A DNA stretch of 64,000 nucleotides from BRH-c25 sp035627615 (GTDB lineage Bacteria; Bacillota; Clostridia; Lutisporales; Lutisporaceae). The DNA is taken from NCBI GenBank assembly GCA_035627615.1, contig DASPLL010000004.1, positions 1 to 64,000 of the forward strand. Reading direction: 5' to 3'. The translations under genes and the position numbers were made by a program. Under the pieces are notes generated by a model that saw nothing but the letters and a program-made list of their open reading frames with translations, had not been told where the DNA came from and did no database searches. Positions 24,822 through 34,370 of the stretch are shown one piece after another (the stretch's first letter is position 1; each line of letters starts with the position of its first letter).

Positions 24822-26579
24822 ATGCCTTTTGATGGTTCAGTGGTCAATTCTATTGTCCATGAATTGAATGAAAAACTGGTGAATGGGAAGATCGACAAAG
24901 TGTATCAGCCGGAAAAAGATGAGCTGCTGATTCATATAAGAAGCTATAAGGACAGTTTTAAGCTGCTTCTGAGTGCAAGTTCAACATATCCCAGAGTGCA
25001 TCTGACAGGAGAGAACAAATCAAATCCGACCGTGCCCCCTTCCTTTTGCATGCTCCTTAGAAAGCATCTTCTGGGAGGCCGTGTCGTTTCTGTCAGACAA
25101 CCTGATTTTGAAAGAATAATAGAAATAGACATTGATTCTGCGGATGAAATGGGTTACAGCACCCATAAGGCCCTTATTGCAGAGATTATGGGCAGACACA
25201 GTAATATCATTTTTATCGACAGGCCTACAGGAAGGATCATAGACAGTATTAAAAGGGTCAGCTTTGAGATCAGCAGTGTAAGAGAGATACTTCCCGGCGG
25301 GGAATATGAATATCCTCCCTCCGGGGAAAAGACCAACCCCCTTACAGCTGCGAAGGAGAGCTTCTATACAGCAATAGCAAGGGTCCCCGGCAGTATAAGG
25401 GCGGAAAAATTCCTTATGAATACATACAATGGGATCAGTCCGGCAGTCGCGCGGAATATCTGTCTGGAAGCGGCAATAGACTGCGATACCGACCTGAAGC
25501 AATGCAGTACTGAGCTTATCGGAAGGCTTCATAATGCATTTTCAAAATTTCAGGAAGCAGTGCTTAAAGCCTCTTTCAAGCCAAACATAGTCTATAAGGA
25601 TGGAAAAGCTTCCGATTTTTCCTGCTTCATACTCGGTATTTACAAAGGCTATGATATTCAGGAATTCTCAAACATAAGCGAGACGGTTGAACGGTTCTAT
25701 CACGAAAAGGATTCAAAGGACAGGATAAAGCAGAAATCAGGAGACATACACAAGATCATTGCGAACAGGCTGGACCGCTGCTACAAGAAGCTTGAGATAC
25801 TGAACAGCGAGCTTCAGGATGCGGCAGATTCAGAGAAATACAAGATATATGGGGATCTTATAATGTCTAATATATATGATCTGCACAAGGGACAGGAAAA
25901 AGTAAGGCTGCAGAACTATTACTCTCCGGAGGGTGAATTCATAGAAATCTCAATGGATACCAGACTTTCTCCCTCAGCTAATGCTCAGAGATATTACAAG
26001 CATTACAACAAATCAAAAAATGCCATAAACAAGATAAATGATCAGCTTGAAGAGAACAAGCAGGAGATAATGTACCTGGAGACACAGCTTGACAACCTGG
26101 ATAAGTGCACTGAGGAGCTGGAGATCGAAGAGATAAGGAATGAACTGGCTGAGCAGGGCTATACAAAAGCAAGAAAAGCCGTAAAGAACAAGCAGTCCAA
26201 AGCTTCCAAGCCTATGCGCTACATATCCTCCTCAGGCTTTGAGATATACGTAGGCAAGAATAATGTCCAGAACGATTATTTAACCCTTAAATTCGCCACC
26301 AATCAGGATGTGTGGCTTCATACCAAGGATATACCCGGCTCCCATGTAATAATAAAGACTGAGGGCAAAGAGGTGGATGATACCACACTTGAGGAAGCCG
26401 CCAACCTTGCAGCATTTTACAGCAAGGGCAGGATGTCCTCCAAGGTGCCTGTGGACTATACACGCAGGAAGAATGTTAAAAAACCGGGCGGTGCAAAGCC
26501 TGGAATGGTTATCTATGATAATTATTTTACCATGTACATGACTCCTGATGAAGAGAGAATAAATAATATGAAAAAATGA
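24822..26579 (+). CDS. rqcH: NFACT family protein, ribosome-quality-control factor RqcH
   Basis: 585 residues. NFACT-N domain (MPFDGSVVNSIVHELNEKL onwards, about 1-200), a helical and coiled-coil middle (about 330-430), and the C-terminal NFACT-R domain with SSSGFEIYVGKNNVQND and WLHTKDIPGSHVII. RqcH binds stalled 50S-peptidyl-tRNA and adds C-terminal alanine tails; relatives were earlier described as fibronectin-binding proteins. The ATG at 24822 follows GAGGAGGTG; the GTG at 24813 lies within that site. It stands alone on the plus strand with its own terminator. Confidence 0.95.
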   Translation: MPFDGSVVNSIVHELNEKLVNGKIDKVYQPEKDELLIHIRSYKDSFKLLLSASSTYPRVHLTGENKSNPTVPPSFCMLLRKHLLGGRVVSVRQPDFERIIEIDIDSADEMGYSTHKALIAEIMGRHSNIIFIDRPTGRIIDSIKRVSFEISSVREILPGGEYEYPPSGEKTNPLTAAKESFYTAIARVPGSIRAEKFLMNTYNGISPAVARNICLEAAIDCDTDLKQCSTELIGRLHNAFSKFQEAVLKASFKPNIVYKDGKASDFSCFILGIYKGYDIQEFSNISETVERFYHEKDSKDRIKQKSGDIHKIIANRLDRCYKKLEILNSELQDAADSEKYKIYGDLIMSNIYDLHKGQEKVRLQNYYSPEGEFIEISMDTRLSPSANAQRYYKHYNKSKNAINKINDQLEENKQEIMYLETQLDNLDKCTEELEIEEIRNELAEQGYTKARKAVKNKQSKASKPMRYISSSGFEIYVGKNNVQNDYLTLKFATNQDVWLHTKDIPGSHVIIKTEGKEVDDTTLEEAANLAAFYSKGRMSSKVPVDYTRRKNVKKPGGAKPGMVIYDNYFTMYMTPDEERINNMKK

Positions 26580-26612
26580 AGCTGCCGGCTTATAAAGCCA
26601 ACAGCTTTTTTT
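26580..26612. terminator. Bidirectional terminator after rqcH
   Basis: AGCTG...GGCTT-ATAA-AGCC...CAGCT followed by TTTTTTT on the plus strand. On the minus strand the same stem is followed by TTCATTTTTTC, so it also ends the facing membrane-protein gene. Confidence 0.8.
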
Positions 26613-26615
26613 CCA

Positions 26616-27293
26616 TTATATGAACATTTTTCTGTATTTAATCGCACTATACAGCAGCACTATGGAGCTTGCGAGCATAACCACGCTAAGTCCTATACAA
26701 GCTATTGCCAGGTTCAGTGTAAACTCGATAGAGAAACCGTAGGATTGGGCCAGCTGTGCTACAAAGTTGCTGAAAGTACCCGTAGTTATTGTCAGAATTG
26801 CATTCCTGATCCAGACAATTGCAACCAGCATAGACATAGGAACTACTGTAATTCCCATATAAAGACCATTCAATACTCTTTTCCTCATACCTCTCAATCC
26901 CAAAAAAATCGGTACGGCAAACAGAATAGGCATTACAAACGAAAAATACTGGGGTGCTAATACAAAGAAAAGCGCACTAGTCAGCAAAAATGACTTCAGT
27001 ATAGTGTTTAAAGGCTGTAAATTCCCTTTAAAATCATAAATAGCCGCTCCACAATATCTCAGGTAGTAATCTACCTTTTTTTCCTGCTTTATATTGGATT
27101 CCTTCATAAGCTCCCTGCCTTTGTTCTTTAAGCTTTCATAGGTATCTGCAAGGGCTTCTGGAATCTCCAAAGAATTATATTCATTTATAAGTGCTGTAAT
27201 ATCTTTTTCAAACTTCTCTTTCTGTTTTCCTGCATATGCTTTACTTATCTTCTTCTTTAAGTCTTCCAAGACAATAATTAAGTCCCTTTCCAT
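26616..27293 (-). CDS. Predicted membrane protein, function unknown
   Basis: 225 residues. About 85 N-terminal residues are charged and helical (KKKISKAYAGKQKEKFEKDITAL), probably cytoplasmic; then about four or five membrane helices lie between 95 and 215, including FLLTSALFFVLAPQYFSFVM and LAIACIGLSVVMLASSIVLL. No catalytic motif is seen. The ATG at 27293 follows GGAGGTAACGC. It is convergent with rqcH, and the metPS terminator lies just upstream, so it is its own unit. I recognise no family. Confidence 0.8.
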   Translation of the reverse strand: MERDLIIVLEDLKKKISKAYAGKQKEKFEKDITALINEYNSLEIPEALADTYESLKNKGRELMKESNIKQEKKVDYYLRYCGAAIYDFKGNLQPLNTILKSFLLTSALFFVLAPQYFSFVMPILFAVPIFLGLRGMRKRVLNGLYMGITVVPMSMLVAIVWIRNAILTITTGTFSNFVAQLAQSYGFSIEFTLNLAIACIGLSVVMLASSIVLLYSAIKYRKMFI

Positions 27294-27306
27294 GCGTTAC
27301 CTCCAA

Positions 27307-27334
27307 AAAAACCCCCACATTCAGTGGGGGTTTA
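27307..27334 (-). terminator. metPS terminator
   Basis: Arms AACCCCCAC / GTGGGGGTT. On the minus strand the stem is followed by a run of T. It lies just past the metS stop codon. Confidence 0.88.
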
Positions 27335-27340
27335 TTTTTG

Positions 27341-27439
27341 TTATTTGCTGTGCTTTACTAATGCGCTGAGGGAAATTGCTACTGTTCCCAGTATAATGCC
27401 CCAAGCTAATACCATAAAACCTAATGCTCCACCTGACAT
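27341..27439 (-). CDS. metS: Small subunit of an NSS-family transporter (MetS type)
   Basis: A 32-residue protein, MSGGALGFMVLAWGIILGTV at the N-terminus and ending SALVKHSK: one membrane helix with a short basic cytoplasmic tail. GGAGGG lies 5 nt before the ATG, and the start is 13 nt after the large transporter gene. This matches the MetS family of tiny accessory subunits paired with NSS transporters, as in the MetPS methionine/alanine transporter of Corynebacterium. Confidence 0.85.
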   Translation of the reverse strand: MSGGALGFMVLAWGIILGTVAISLSALVKHSK

Positions 27440-27452
27440 TTATATTCCCTCC

Positions 27453-29033
27453 TTACTTTCTTATTGATACTTGACCGCTTTCTAATTCAACACCGTATTT
27501 TTCCTTAACGGTCTTGTATGCTTGATAGAATCCGAATGCCAATACTACAAGCATCACTAATCTTGCTCCCTGAACCCAAGGAACAAGAACCGGTGTCCCA
27601 GCAACGAAGTCCGGTACGATTTTGAAGTAACCGGCTTTAAGATTATTCATTGTTGATCCAATGAGAAGTAGTATAATCGATACTGGTGTCAGGAACTGTA
27701 TGAATCCTTTATAGAACCATCCAGGAAGCTGCCAGTAACCGCCCTTATTGATTTCATTCAAGGAATTCTTACCATTCAACCATCCAACAACTATAGCTTC
27801 AAGTCCGCCAAGTACAACGAGGAGGTAAGTACCTACCCAGTTGTCTAACTCAGAGAAGTATGCAAGGTCTGCAGTCTTTGTAAGGATTGGTTCAAGAGCT
27901 ACCGGAAGACCAACCAGGATGTATAGGAAGAATACTGTCAAGGATGCTCTCTTCTTTGGCATTCCAAAGCTTTCTTCCAACAGTGAAACTATATAATTAT
28001 ACATAGCAACTGCAGAAGTAATACCTGCAAAGGCAAGAAGCAAGAACCAGAATGCCCCGAAGAGCTGTCCACCGCCCATTTCTCTGAAGATGTTAGGCAG
28101 TGATATGAAGGATAAGCCTATACTTGCTGACAATCCTTCCGGCCCGAGGTATGTGTAAGCTATCGGAATAGCTATTGTACCACCAAGTATAACTTCAGCT
28201 GCCTCATTAAGACCTATTGTAGCTATACCGGAAAGTACTATATCATCCTCAGGTTTAAGGTATGAAGCATAGTTACATATAATACCCATACCAAGTGACA
28301 GAGTGAAGAAAATCTGTCCTGCCGCAGCAAGTGCTGATCCCCAGTTCAAATCCTGCCATCTTGGAGACCAGATATAGTCAAGTCCTTTGATAGGAGACCA
28401 ATCCGGATTAACCGGTGTACCAAGTGTCAAGGTTCTTACTATAAGTATGGCACCAAAAACATAAATTGTAGGCATCATGAACTTTGCCAGAACTTCGATA
28501 CCCTTCTGGATACCGCCTGCAACTGCGAAATACAGTACAGCAAGAGCTATTATCCAGAATGTGAATACCAGGGCAGGTGACTGTATGTAATTAACAAAGA
28601 ATTCACCTGTGCTCATTGACTTATCCATGTATCCGCCTGTGAGTGACTCAAATGCATAACCAATTGTCCAACCTATGATATGGTTGTAGTAACTGTTAAC
28701 AAGCACTGTAACACCAAGTGCTATAGCACCTGCAAAACCGCCAAGTATTGCAGCTGTCTTTGGCTTTACACCCTCTCTAGCCTGAAGGTATACCATTGGA
28801 CCCAGGCTGCCATGACCATACTTGCCGCCGTACCTTCCAAGACTCCATTCAACAAACATCAAAGGAATACCCATAAGAATAAGTGCACCGAAATATGGAA
28901 TCATGAATGAACCGCCGCCGTTTTTTGCTGCTGTGTACGGGTATCTCCAGAAATTACCCAGACCAACTGCATTACCGGCCATTGCCAGAATAAGACCTAA
29001 CTTACTTCCCCAGTTTTCTCTTTTTTCTGCCAT
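27453..29033 (-). CDS. metP: Sodium-dependent transporter, NSS/SNF family (MetP-like)
   Basis: 526 residues, about 12 membrane helices. It begins WGSKLGLILAMAGNAVGLGNFWRYPY, the NSS signature forming the Na+ and substrate site in helix 1, with the unwound helix-6 region FFTLSLGMGIICNYASY. Bacterial NSS proteins take up amino acids by Na+ symport; together with the MetS-like partner, methionine or a small neutral amino acid is likely, but the substrate is inferred. It has its own promoter upstream and a terminator after metS. Confidence 0.92.
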   Translation of the reverse strand: MAEKRENWGSKLGLILAMAGNAVGLGNFWRYPYTAAKNGGGSFMIPYFGALILMGIPLMFVEWSLGRYGGKYGHGSLGPMVYLQAREGVKPKTAAILGGFAGAIALGVTVLVNSYYNHIIGWTIGYAFESLTGGYMDKSMSTGEFFVNYIQSPALVFTFWIIALAVLYFAVAGGIQKGIEVLAKFMMPTIYVFGAILIVRTLTLGTPVNPDWSPIKGLDYIWSPRWQDLNWGSALAAAGQIFFTLSLGMGIICNYASYLKPEDDIVLSGIATIGLNEAAEVILGGTIAIPIAYTYLGPEGLSASIGLSFISLPNIFREMGGGQLFGAFWFLLLAFAGITSAVAMYNYIVSLLEESFGMPKKRASLTVFFLYILVGLPVALEPILTKTADLAYFSELDNWVGTYLLVVLGGLEAIVVGWLNGKNSLNEINKGGYWQLPGWFYKGFIQFLTPVSIILLLIGSTMNNLKAGYFKIVPDFVAGTPVLVPWVQGARLVMLVVLAFGFYQAYKTVKEKYGVELESGQVSIRK

Positions 29034-29065
29034 TAATTAAACCTCCTTTTTGTTGTATTTATTAT

Positions 29066-29094
29066 ATAATACATAGATTTTTCTAATAATTCAA
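29066..29094 (-). promoter_or_regulatory. Candidate promoter of metPS
   Basis: Minus strand TTGAAT (29089-29094) and TATTAT (29066-29071) with a 17-nt spacer, about 33 nt upstream of the metP start. The remaining 29095-29262 is AT-rich and holds nothing else I can name. Confidence 0.55.
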
Positions 29095-29262
29095 TAATCA
29101 TTATTCAGTTTTTGATAAATTCTTTACATTTTATGGTACTATTTTTACATATATTTCTTAAACTTTGCTGATATTTCTAAGGCTATAAGGAATTATTGTT
29201 AAAGAATTAATTATGTACTTTTTGTGAACTTTTTTTAACATAATGTAAGTTCAATAATCCGG

Positions 29263-29838
29263 TTATATATTTCTGCTTCCAGGTTTTACTGCTGTAGATC
29301 CGGATTTGCACAAAGGGCATTCCTCAGGCTCGTATGTATCAATCTCAATTTTTATTGCACTTTTGAAGGGCACATCGAATAAAGCCTTGCCGCCGCTTCT
29401 GTCTACTACGCTGGCTACGCCTACTACCTCTCCGCCTACCTTGCGGACTACCTCAATAACTTCTTTTACAGATCCTCCTGTTGTAATAACATCCTCTACC
29501 ACCAATACTCTGGAGCCTGGTTTTATTTCAAATCCTCTTCTCAAAGTCATTGCGCCATTTTCCCGCTCTGCAAAAAGTGCCCTTACCTCCAGCTGTCTTG
29601 CCACTTCATAAGCCAGTATTATTCCCCCTATTGCAGGACCGATTACTATATCTATATCATAACCGTCATATTTTTCTGCCAGTGCTTTTGAAATCTCCGC
29701 ACTTATATCCGGATGCTGGAATATCTTTGCACACTGCATGTATCTATTGCTGTGCTTCCCTGAGGTAAGCAGAAAATGTCCCGATTGCAGCACCCCCGTC
29801 TTTTCCATGATATCATTGATTTTTTTACTACTAAGCAT
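29263..29838 (-). CDS. pyrE: Orotate phosphoribosyltransferase
   Basis: 191 residues. Makes OMP from orotate and PRPP. PRPP-binding motif VLVVEDVITTGGSV (about 110-123), the flexible loop ERENGAMTLRRGF, and GPAIGGIILAYEVA. The long C-terminus with ECPLCKSG is typical of the shorter Clostridia/archaeal-type PyrE. It is the last gene of the pyr operon, 20 nt after pyrD. Confidence 0.97.
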   Translation of the reverse strand: MLSSKKINDIMEKTGVLQSGHFLLTSGKHSNRYMQCAKIFQHPDISAEISKALAEKYDGYDIDIVIGPAIGGIILAYEVARQLEVRALFAERENGAMTLRRGFEIKPGSRVLVVEDVITTGGSVKEVIEVVRKVGGEVVGVASVVDRSGGKALFDVPFKSAIKIEIDTYEPEECPLCKSGSTAVKPGSRNI

Positions 29839-29858
29839 ATATTATCCCCTCCATCAAT

Positions 29859-30761
29859 TTATTTTATATTTCCTTTTAATTCATTTATACTATCAAAATT
29901 GTTTTTTATAAGATAATTCTCTATCCCCTCAACTATTTCCAGAGGCGCATAGGGACTTATGAAATTCGCTGTTCCTACTGCCACTGCATCAGCGCCTGCC
30001 AGGATGAATTCCACCGCATCCTCCCAGGTGCTTATACCACCCATTCCTATTACCGGTATACTCACAGCCTGTGCCACCTGCCACACCATTCTAACCGCAA
30101 CCGGCTTTACAGCAGGACCCGAAAGCCCTCCTACAGTATTAGCAAGTACTGGCTTCCTTGTTTTAATATCAATTGCCATACCAAGCAGCGTATTGATAAG
30201 CGATAAGGCGTCAGCTCCAGCCTCCTGGGCTGCCAGTGCAATCTCCCTTATATCGGTTACATTGGGGGACAGTTTGACTATAAGCGGCACCTTGCAGTAT
30301 TCTTTTACCTTTCTTGTTATGTTGTACACCGACTCACACTTGATTCCAAAAGCCACTCCGCCTTCCTTGACATTAGGGCAGGATATGTTCAGCTCTATTC
30401 CATCCACATGACTGCCGAGGCTCTCTGTCATCCTGCAGTACTCTTCCACTGTATTTCCGGCAATATTGGCAATGACTGCTACATCATACCTGCGCAGAAA
30501 AGACAGTTCCTTGTCCAGGAAGTATTTCACCCCAGGATTCTGCAGCCCTACACTGTTAAGTATACCTGCGGGAGTCTCTGCTATTCTCGGGGGACTATTA
30601 CCCTCCCTGGGTTCTAAGGTCAGCCCCTTTACAGCAATTCCCCCGAGCCTGTCGAGATCATAATACTTGGCATACTCCCTGCCGAAGCCGAAGGTTCCGG
30701 AGGCGGTAATCACCGGATTTTTCAGTTTTATACCCGCCAGATCAACACTGATATCAGGCAT
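29859..30761 (-). CDS. pyrD: Dihydroorotate dehydrogenase B, catalytic subunit
   Basis: 300 residues. An FMN-dependent TIM barrel that oxidises dihydroorotate. Motifs: NPVITASGTFGFG, SVGLQNPGV, ELNISCPNVKEGG (with the catalytic Cys of class 1B), and GMGGISTWEDAVEFILAGADAVAVG near the end as FMN phosphate site. It overlaps pyrK by 8 nt. Electrons should pass through PyrK to NAD. Confidence 0.98.
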   Translation of the reverse strand: MPDISVDLAGIKLKNPVITASGTFGFGREYAKYYDLDRLGGIAVKGLTLEPREGNSPPRIAETPAGILNSVGLQNPGVKYFLDKELSFLRRYDVAVIANIAGNTVEEYCRMTESLGSHVDGIELNISCPNVKEGGVAFGIKCESVYNITRKVKEYCKVPLIVKLSPNVTDIREIALAAQEAGADALSLINTLLGMAIDIKTRKPVLANTVGGLSGPAVKPVAVRMVWQVAQAVSIPVIGMGGISTWEDAVEFILAGADAVAVGTANFISPYAPLEIVEGIENYLIKNNFDSINELKGNIK

Positions 30762-31509
30762 CGAAATCCACCTCCCCAGCCTCGAATACCGGACCGTCGG
30801 TACACACCTTCTTATGGTGCCATTCTGCTCCGTCCTTTATCCTGCAGGCACATACCAGGCATGCTCCTATGCCGCAGCCCATCCTTTCCTCAATGGAAAC
30901 AAAGCACCGCACCGAATTATTCTCACAGAGCTCTTTGACTTTTTTCATCATCAGCTTTGGGCCACAGGTATATACAATATCATATTCTTTTATATCCTTT
31001 ATTAAATCCGTCACATAGCCCCTGCTTCCTGTGCTTCCGTCCTCAGTAGCCACAAAAAGCTCCTTACAGGCGGATCTATACTCATCAAGCTTAAAAGTAC
31101 TGCATCTGAAGCCTATATATGCATCACAGCCGGGAATACTGGCGGCCAGCTCCAGCAATGGAGCCACACCCATCCCCCCGCCTACTACAGCGCATTTCTT
31201 GCCGGGAAAGAGAGTGAAACCATTTCCCAAAGGTCCCATAATATCTATTTCCCCGCCCTTCTTTATTGATGTCATTTCCTTTGTTCCTCTTCCGATGACC
31301 TGGTATATCAGAGATATATGTCCCATATCCCTATAAACCCTGCTTATGCTAATAGGCCTTCTCAAAAGGGGGTCAATACCGCTCTTTATCCTGACATGCA
31401 GAAATTGCCCCGGTTTAGCCTCCCCGGCTATTTCCGGGCACTCTATAAGTATCTCATAAATATCATTGCACAGCTCTCTGTTCTCCACTACTTTTCCCAT
31501 ATGCCGCAT
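30754..31509 (-). CDS. pyrK: Dihydroorotate dehydrogenase B, electron-transfer subunit
   Basis: 251 residues. A ferredoxin-reductase-like protein carrying FAD and a [2Fe-2S] cluster. FAD site DPLLRRPISISR; NAD site GGGMGVAPLLELA; cluster ligands in MGCGIGACLVCACR and HKKVCTDGPVF. The ATG at 31509 follows GGAGGG by 5 nt; an earlier ATG at 31530 would overlap pyrF and lies before this site. It works as a heterotetramer with PyrD. Confidence 0.97.
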   Translation of the reverse strand: MRHMGKVVENRELCNDIYEILIECPEIAGEAKPGQFLHVRIKSGIDPLLRRPISISRVYRDMGHISLIYQVIGRGTKEMTSIKKGGEIDIMGPLGNGFTLFPGKKCAVVGGGMGVAPLLELAASIPGCDAYIGFRCSTFKLDEYRSACKELFVATEDGSTGSRGYVTDLIKDIKEYDIVYTCGPKLMMKKVKELCENNSVRCFVSIEERMGCGIGACLVCACRIKDGAEWHHKKVCTDGPVFEAGEVDFDA

Positions 31510-31523
31510 AGTGCCCTCCACTC

Positions 31524-32462
31524 CTACCATGCAATTTTACCTGCTTTCTCAAGCTCCCTGTTTATATCATCCCTCATGGCTATTGCCGCTTCTCTGGCTG
31601 CCAATCCAAATTCCTTCCCGCTGAACCTACTGCTGTACTCCGCATTCTTATAAGCTGCAATTATGCCTCTGGATGAGTTTACGACAGCTCCAAGCCCATC
31701 CTCATTGAAGCATACTGCCGCATCCTCTGCCGTACCGCCCTGTGCTCCATAGCCAGGTACCAGGAAATAGGTGTTTTTCATAAGCTTCCTGAGCTTGAGC
31801 CCATCACTCCTGAAGGTCGCCCCAACCACTGCACCTACCGAGCTGTAACCGTATTTACCAGTAAGTCCCTCTCCAAGCTTGACCACCAGCTCGGCCACGT
31901 GCTCGTAAACCTTCTTGCCTCCTGCTTCCAGGTCTTGTATATCCGTTGAAGATTTATTGGAGGTTTTCACAAGTACATAAAGCCCTTTCCCGTTTTTCTC
32001 ACAGTTCTTTATAAAAGGCATTATGGAGTCTGTACCAAAGTATGGGTTGATCGTAATGCAATCGGTTTCTGCCGACCACTCATTATTGCCCAGGTAAAAA
32101 TCCGAGTATGCTTCTGCTGTAGAACCTATATCGCTCCTTTTCACATCTCCTACCACCAGAAGCCCTTTTGCTTTTGCATATTCACAGGTCTTCATATAGC
32201 ATTCGAAGCCCGCTGTGCCGTACTGCTCGTAAAAAGCTATCTGGGGCTTTACAGCCGGCACTAAATCATATACATTGTCTATTATCTCTTTGTTGAAGCT
32301 TAAAAATGCTTCGGCAATAAACCTTGCATTATCTTTCAGAGGAGCTCCCCCGTCAATCTCCCTGGAAATATACTCCGGGATATAGTCAAGCCTCGGATCC
32401 AGACCTACAATTGTGTGATTCCGGCATTTAATGATCCCTTCAATCAGTTTGTCCGTGAACAT
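31524..32462 (-). CDS. pyrF: Orotidine 5'-phosphate decarboxylase, type 2
   Basis: 312 residues, the longer type 2 form. Decarboxylates OMP to UMP. Motifs: GLDPRLDYIPEYI, the catalytic VVGDVKRSDIGSTAEAYSD (Lys and Asp residues), TINPYFGTDSIMPF, and LVPGYGAQGGTAED. The ATG at 32462 follows AGGAG by 8 nt; the upstream GTG at 32471 overlaps that site. It lies in the order pyrC-pyrF-pyrK-pyrD. Confidence 0.97.
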   Translation of the reverse strand: MFTDKLIEGIIKCRNHTIVGLDPRLDYIPEYISREIDGGAPLKDNARFIAEAFLSFNKEIIDNVYDLVPAVKPQIAFYEQYGTAGFECYMKTCEYAKAKGLLVVGDVKRSDIGSTAEAYSDFYLGNNEWSAETDCITINPYFGTDSIMPFIKNCEKNGKGLYVLVKTSNKSSTDIQDLEAGGKKVYEHVAELVVKLGEGLTGKYGYSSVGAVVGATFRSDGLKLRKLMKNTYFLVPGYGAQGGTAEDAAVCFNEDGLGAVVNSSRGIIAAYKNAEYSSRFSGKEFGLAAREAAIAMRDDINRELEKAGKIAW

Positions 32463-32478
32463 ATCAACCACTCCTATC

Positions 32479-33756
32479 TTATTTATTCTCGTAAGCTATC
32501 CTTCCTTTTACTATTGTGTACACCACATCACCTTTATAATTCTTCCCATGTAAGGGAGTATTTTTACCTTTCGACAAAAGCTTTTCCCTGTCAACTGCTA
32601 TTTCCCTTGCTGTATCAACTATTACCAGCTCGGCAGTTCTGCCTTCCTTTATCGCTCCTGCATCCAGCCCCAATATCCTCGCCGGATTGCTGCTCATTTT
32701 ACCTGCCAATTCCTTCAGTGTAAGTATTCCGGTCTCCACCAGCTCTGAATAACAAACGGAAAAGGCAGTCTCTATACCTGATATTCCAAAGGCCGAGCTG
32801 TAAAAATCATCATTTTTCTCATCCTTATGGTGAGGAGCATGATCAGTTGCTATTATATCTATAGTGCCATCCTTAAGAGCTTCCTTCAGGGCTTTGATAT
32901 CCCCGGCAGTCCTTAGAGGCGGATTCACTTTGCAGTCAGTGAAGCCCGGGGTTATTATCTCTTCAGTCAGCCCTATGTGATGAGGTGTCACCTCACAGGT
33001 AACCCTGACCCCCCTGCCCTTTGCAGCCCTTATTATACCTACGGACCCGGCCGTACTGACATGGGCAATATGTATACGTGAGCCGGTCTCCTCAGCAATC
33101 ATTATGTCTCTCATTACATTCAGTTCCTCAGACAATGGATGTATACCCCTGATTCCAAGCTGTTCGGCTTTTTTGCCTGCGTTTATCGCTCCGCCCTCTG
33201 CCAGGCTCAACTCCTCGCAATGCTCGATTATCAGATGATCGTCAGCTTTAGCGGCAATAAGCGCCTCTCTCAGAAGAGCAGCAGTCATCACTGGCTTTCC
33301 ATCGTCGGAAAATGCAGCAGCGCCCATTTCCCTCAGTTTCTTCATATCTGTAAGCTCTCCGCTTTTCTGACCCCTTGAAATCGCTGCAATCGGATGCACA
33401 TTGACTGCTGCATCCTTTTCTATGATGTCCAGCAGCCTTTGCAATGAAGCCTCATCATCTATTACCGGTCTGGTGTTGGGCATGCAGCAGATTGTAGTGT
33501 ATCCTCCCCTTGCTGCTGCTATTGTACCGGAACGAACCGTCTCTTTATATTCAAAGCCGGGCTCCCTCAGGTGCGTATGCATATCAACAAAGCCCGGCAG
33601 CACATGAAAGCCCCTTGCATCTATCACTCTTCCGGCACTCTGGCTGATTAGAGGCGCTATCTTTACTACCACTCCGTTTTCAATATAAATGTCATTAAGC
33701 TCTTCATATGCGGTTTCCGGGTCTGCAATGCTGCAATGTTTAATAAGCAGACTCAT
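32479..33756 (-). CDS. pyrC: Dihydroorotase
   Basis: 425 residues. A zinc amidohydrolase that cyclises carbamoyl aspartate. Motifs: FVDMHTHLREPGFEYKET (metal ligands), CMPNTRPVIDD, HCEELSLAEGG, HIAHVSTAGSV, and IATDHAPHHKDEK (catalytic Asp). The ATG at 33756 has GGAGGTG upstream; the frame opens earlier, but the extra residues precede the ribosome-binding site. No pyrB is visible between pyrR and pyrC, where many operons place it. Confidence 0.97.
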   Translation of the reverse strand: MSLLIKHCSIADPETAYEELNDIYIENGVVVKIAPLISQSAGRVIDARGFHVLPGFVDMHTHLREPGFEYKETVRSGTIAAARGGYTTICCMPNTRPVIDDEASLQRLLDIIEKDAAVNVHPIAAISRGQKSGELTDMKKLREMGAAAFSDDGKPVMTAALLREALIAAKADDHLIIEHCEELSLAEGGAINAGKKAEQLGIRGIHPLSEELNVMRDIMIAEETGSRIHIAHVSTAGSVGIIRAAKGRGVRVTCEVTPHHIGLTEEIITPGFTDCKVNPPLRTAGDIKALKEALKDGTIDIIATDHAPHHKDEKNDDFYSSAFGISGIETAFSVCYSELVETGILTLKELAGKMSSNPARILGLDAGAIKEGRTAELVIVDTAREIAVDREKLLSKGKNTPLHGKNYKGDVVYTIVKGRIAYENK

Positions 33757-33805
33757 ATTTTCACCTCCAAACACATTAAAAAAGAGTAGCAAAAATACTC
33801 TACTC

Positions 33806-34339
33806 TTATTCTCCGATCAACACTCCGTCCCTGTCATCCGCTTCCCTGACATTGACAATAACCTTCTCGCTTCTAGAAGTAGGAACATTCTTTCCTACAT
33901 AGTCGGCTCTGATAGGAAACTCCCTGTGACCCCTGTCTACCAGCACTGCAAGCTGTATGTTCAGGGGCCTTCCTATATCCACAATGGCATCCATTGCAGC
34001 TCTTACAGTCCTTCCGGTATAGAGCACGTCGTCGACAAGTATTACCTTCCTGCCGCTGATATCGAAGCTTATGTCGGTAGTGTTCTGCCGGGGCATATCC
34101 TTTATGTCCTTGATATCATCCCTGTAGCTTGTAATATCAAGGGAACCGACAGGCAGCTCCACACCCTCGATGCCTTTTATTTTCTCACACAGTCTTTTTG
34201 CCAATGTAACTCCTCTTGTCCTTATCCCAAGCAGCACCAGATCCTCAACCCCCTTGTTCCTCTCAATTATTTCATGGGTTATTCTGGTAAGAGCTCTGTC
34301 CAATGCTTTCTCATCCATTATTTCGGTCTTGATCTTCAT
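33806..34339 (-). CDS. pyrR: PyrR, pyrimidine attenuator and uracil phosphoribosyltransferase
   Basis: 177 residues. Binds UMP/UTP and the pyr leader RNA to cause termination, and has uracil phosphoribosyltransferase activity. PRPP loop VILVDDVLYTGRTVRAAMDA (about 93-112), LLGIRTRGVTLAKRL, and VDRGHREFPIRADYVGKNVPTS. First gene of the operon, directly behind its own attenuator. Confidence 0.97.
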   Translation of the reverse strand: MKIKTEIMDEKALDRALTRITHEIIERNKGVEDLVLLGIRTRGVTLAKRLCEKIKGIEGVELPVGSLDITSYRDDIKDIKDMPRQNTTDISFDISGRKVILVDDVLYTGRTVRAAMDAIVDIGRPLNIQLAVLVDRGHREFPIRADYVGKNVPTSRSEKVIVNVREADDRDGVLIGE

Positions 34340-34370
34340 TGTTCTTCCTCCATGATTTTATCTGAAAATG

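Noticed and set aside
33782..33808. Terminator between pyrR and pyrC
   Set aside because: AAGAGTA...TACTCT can pair, but the loop and arms overlap the pyrR stop and there is no U tract on the minus strand; read-through into pyrC is expected.
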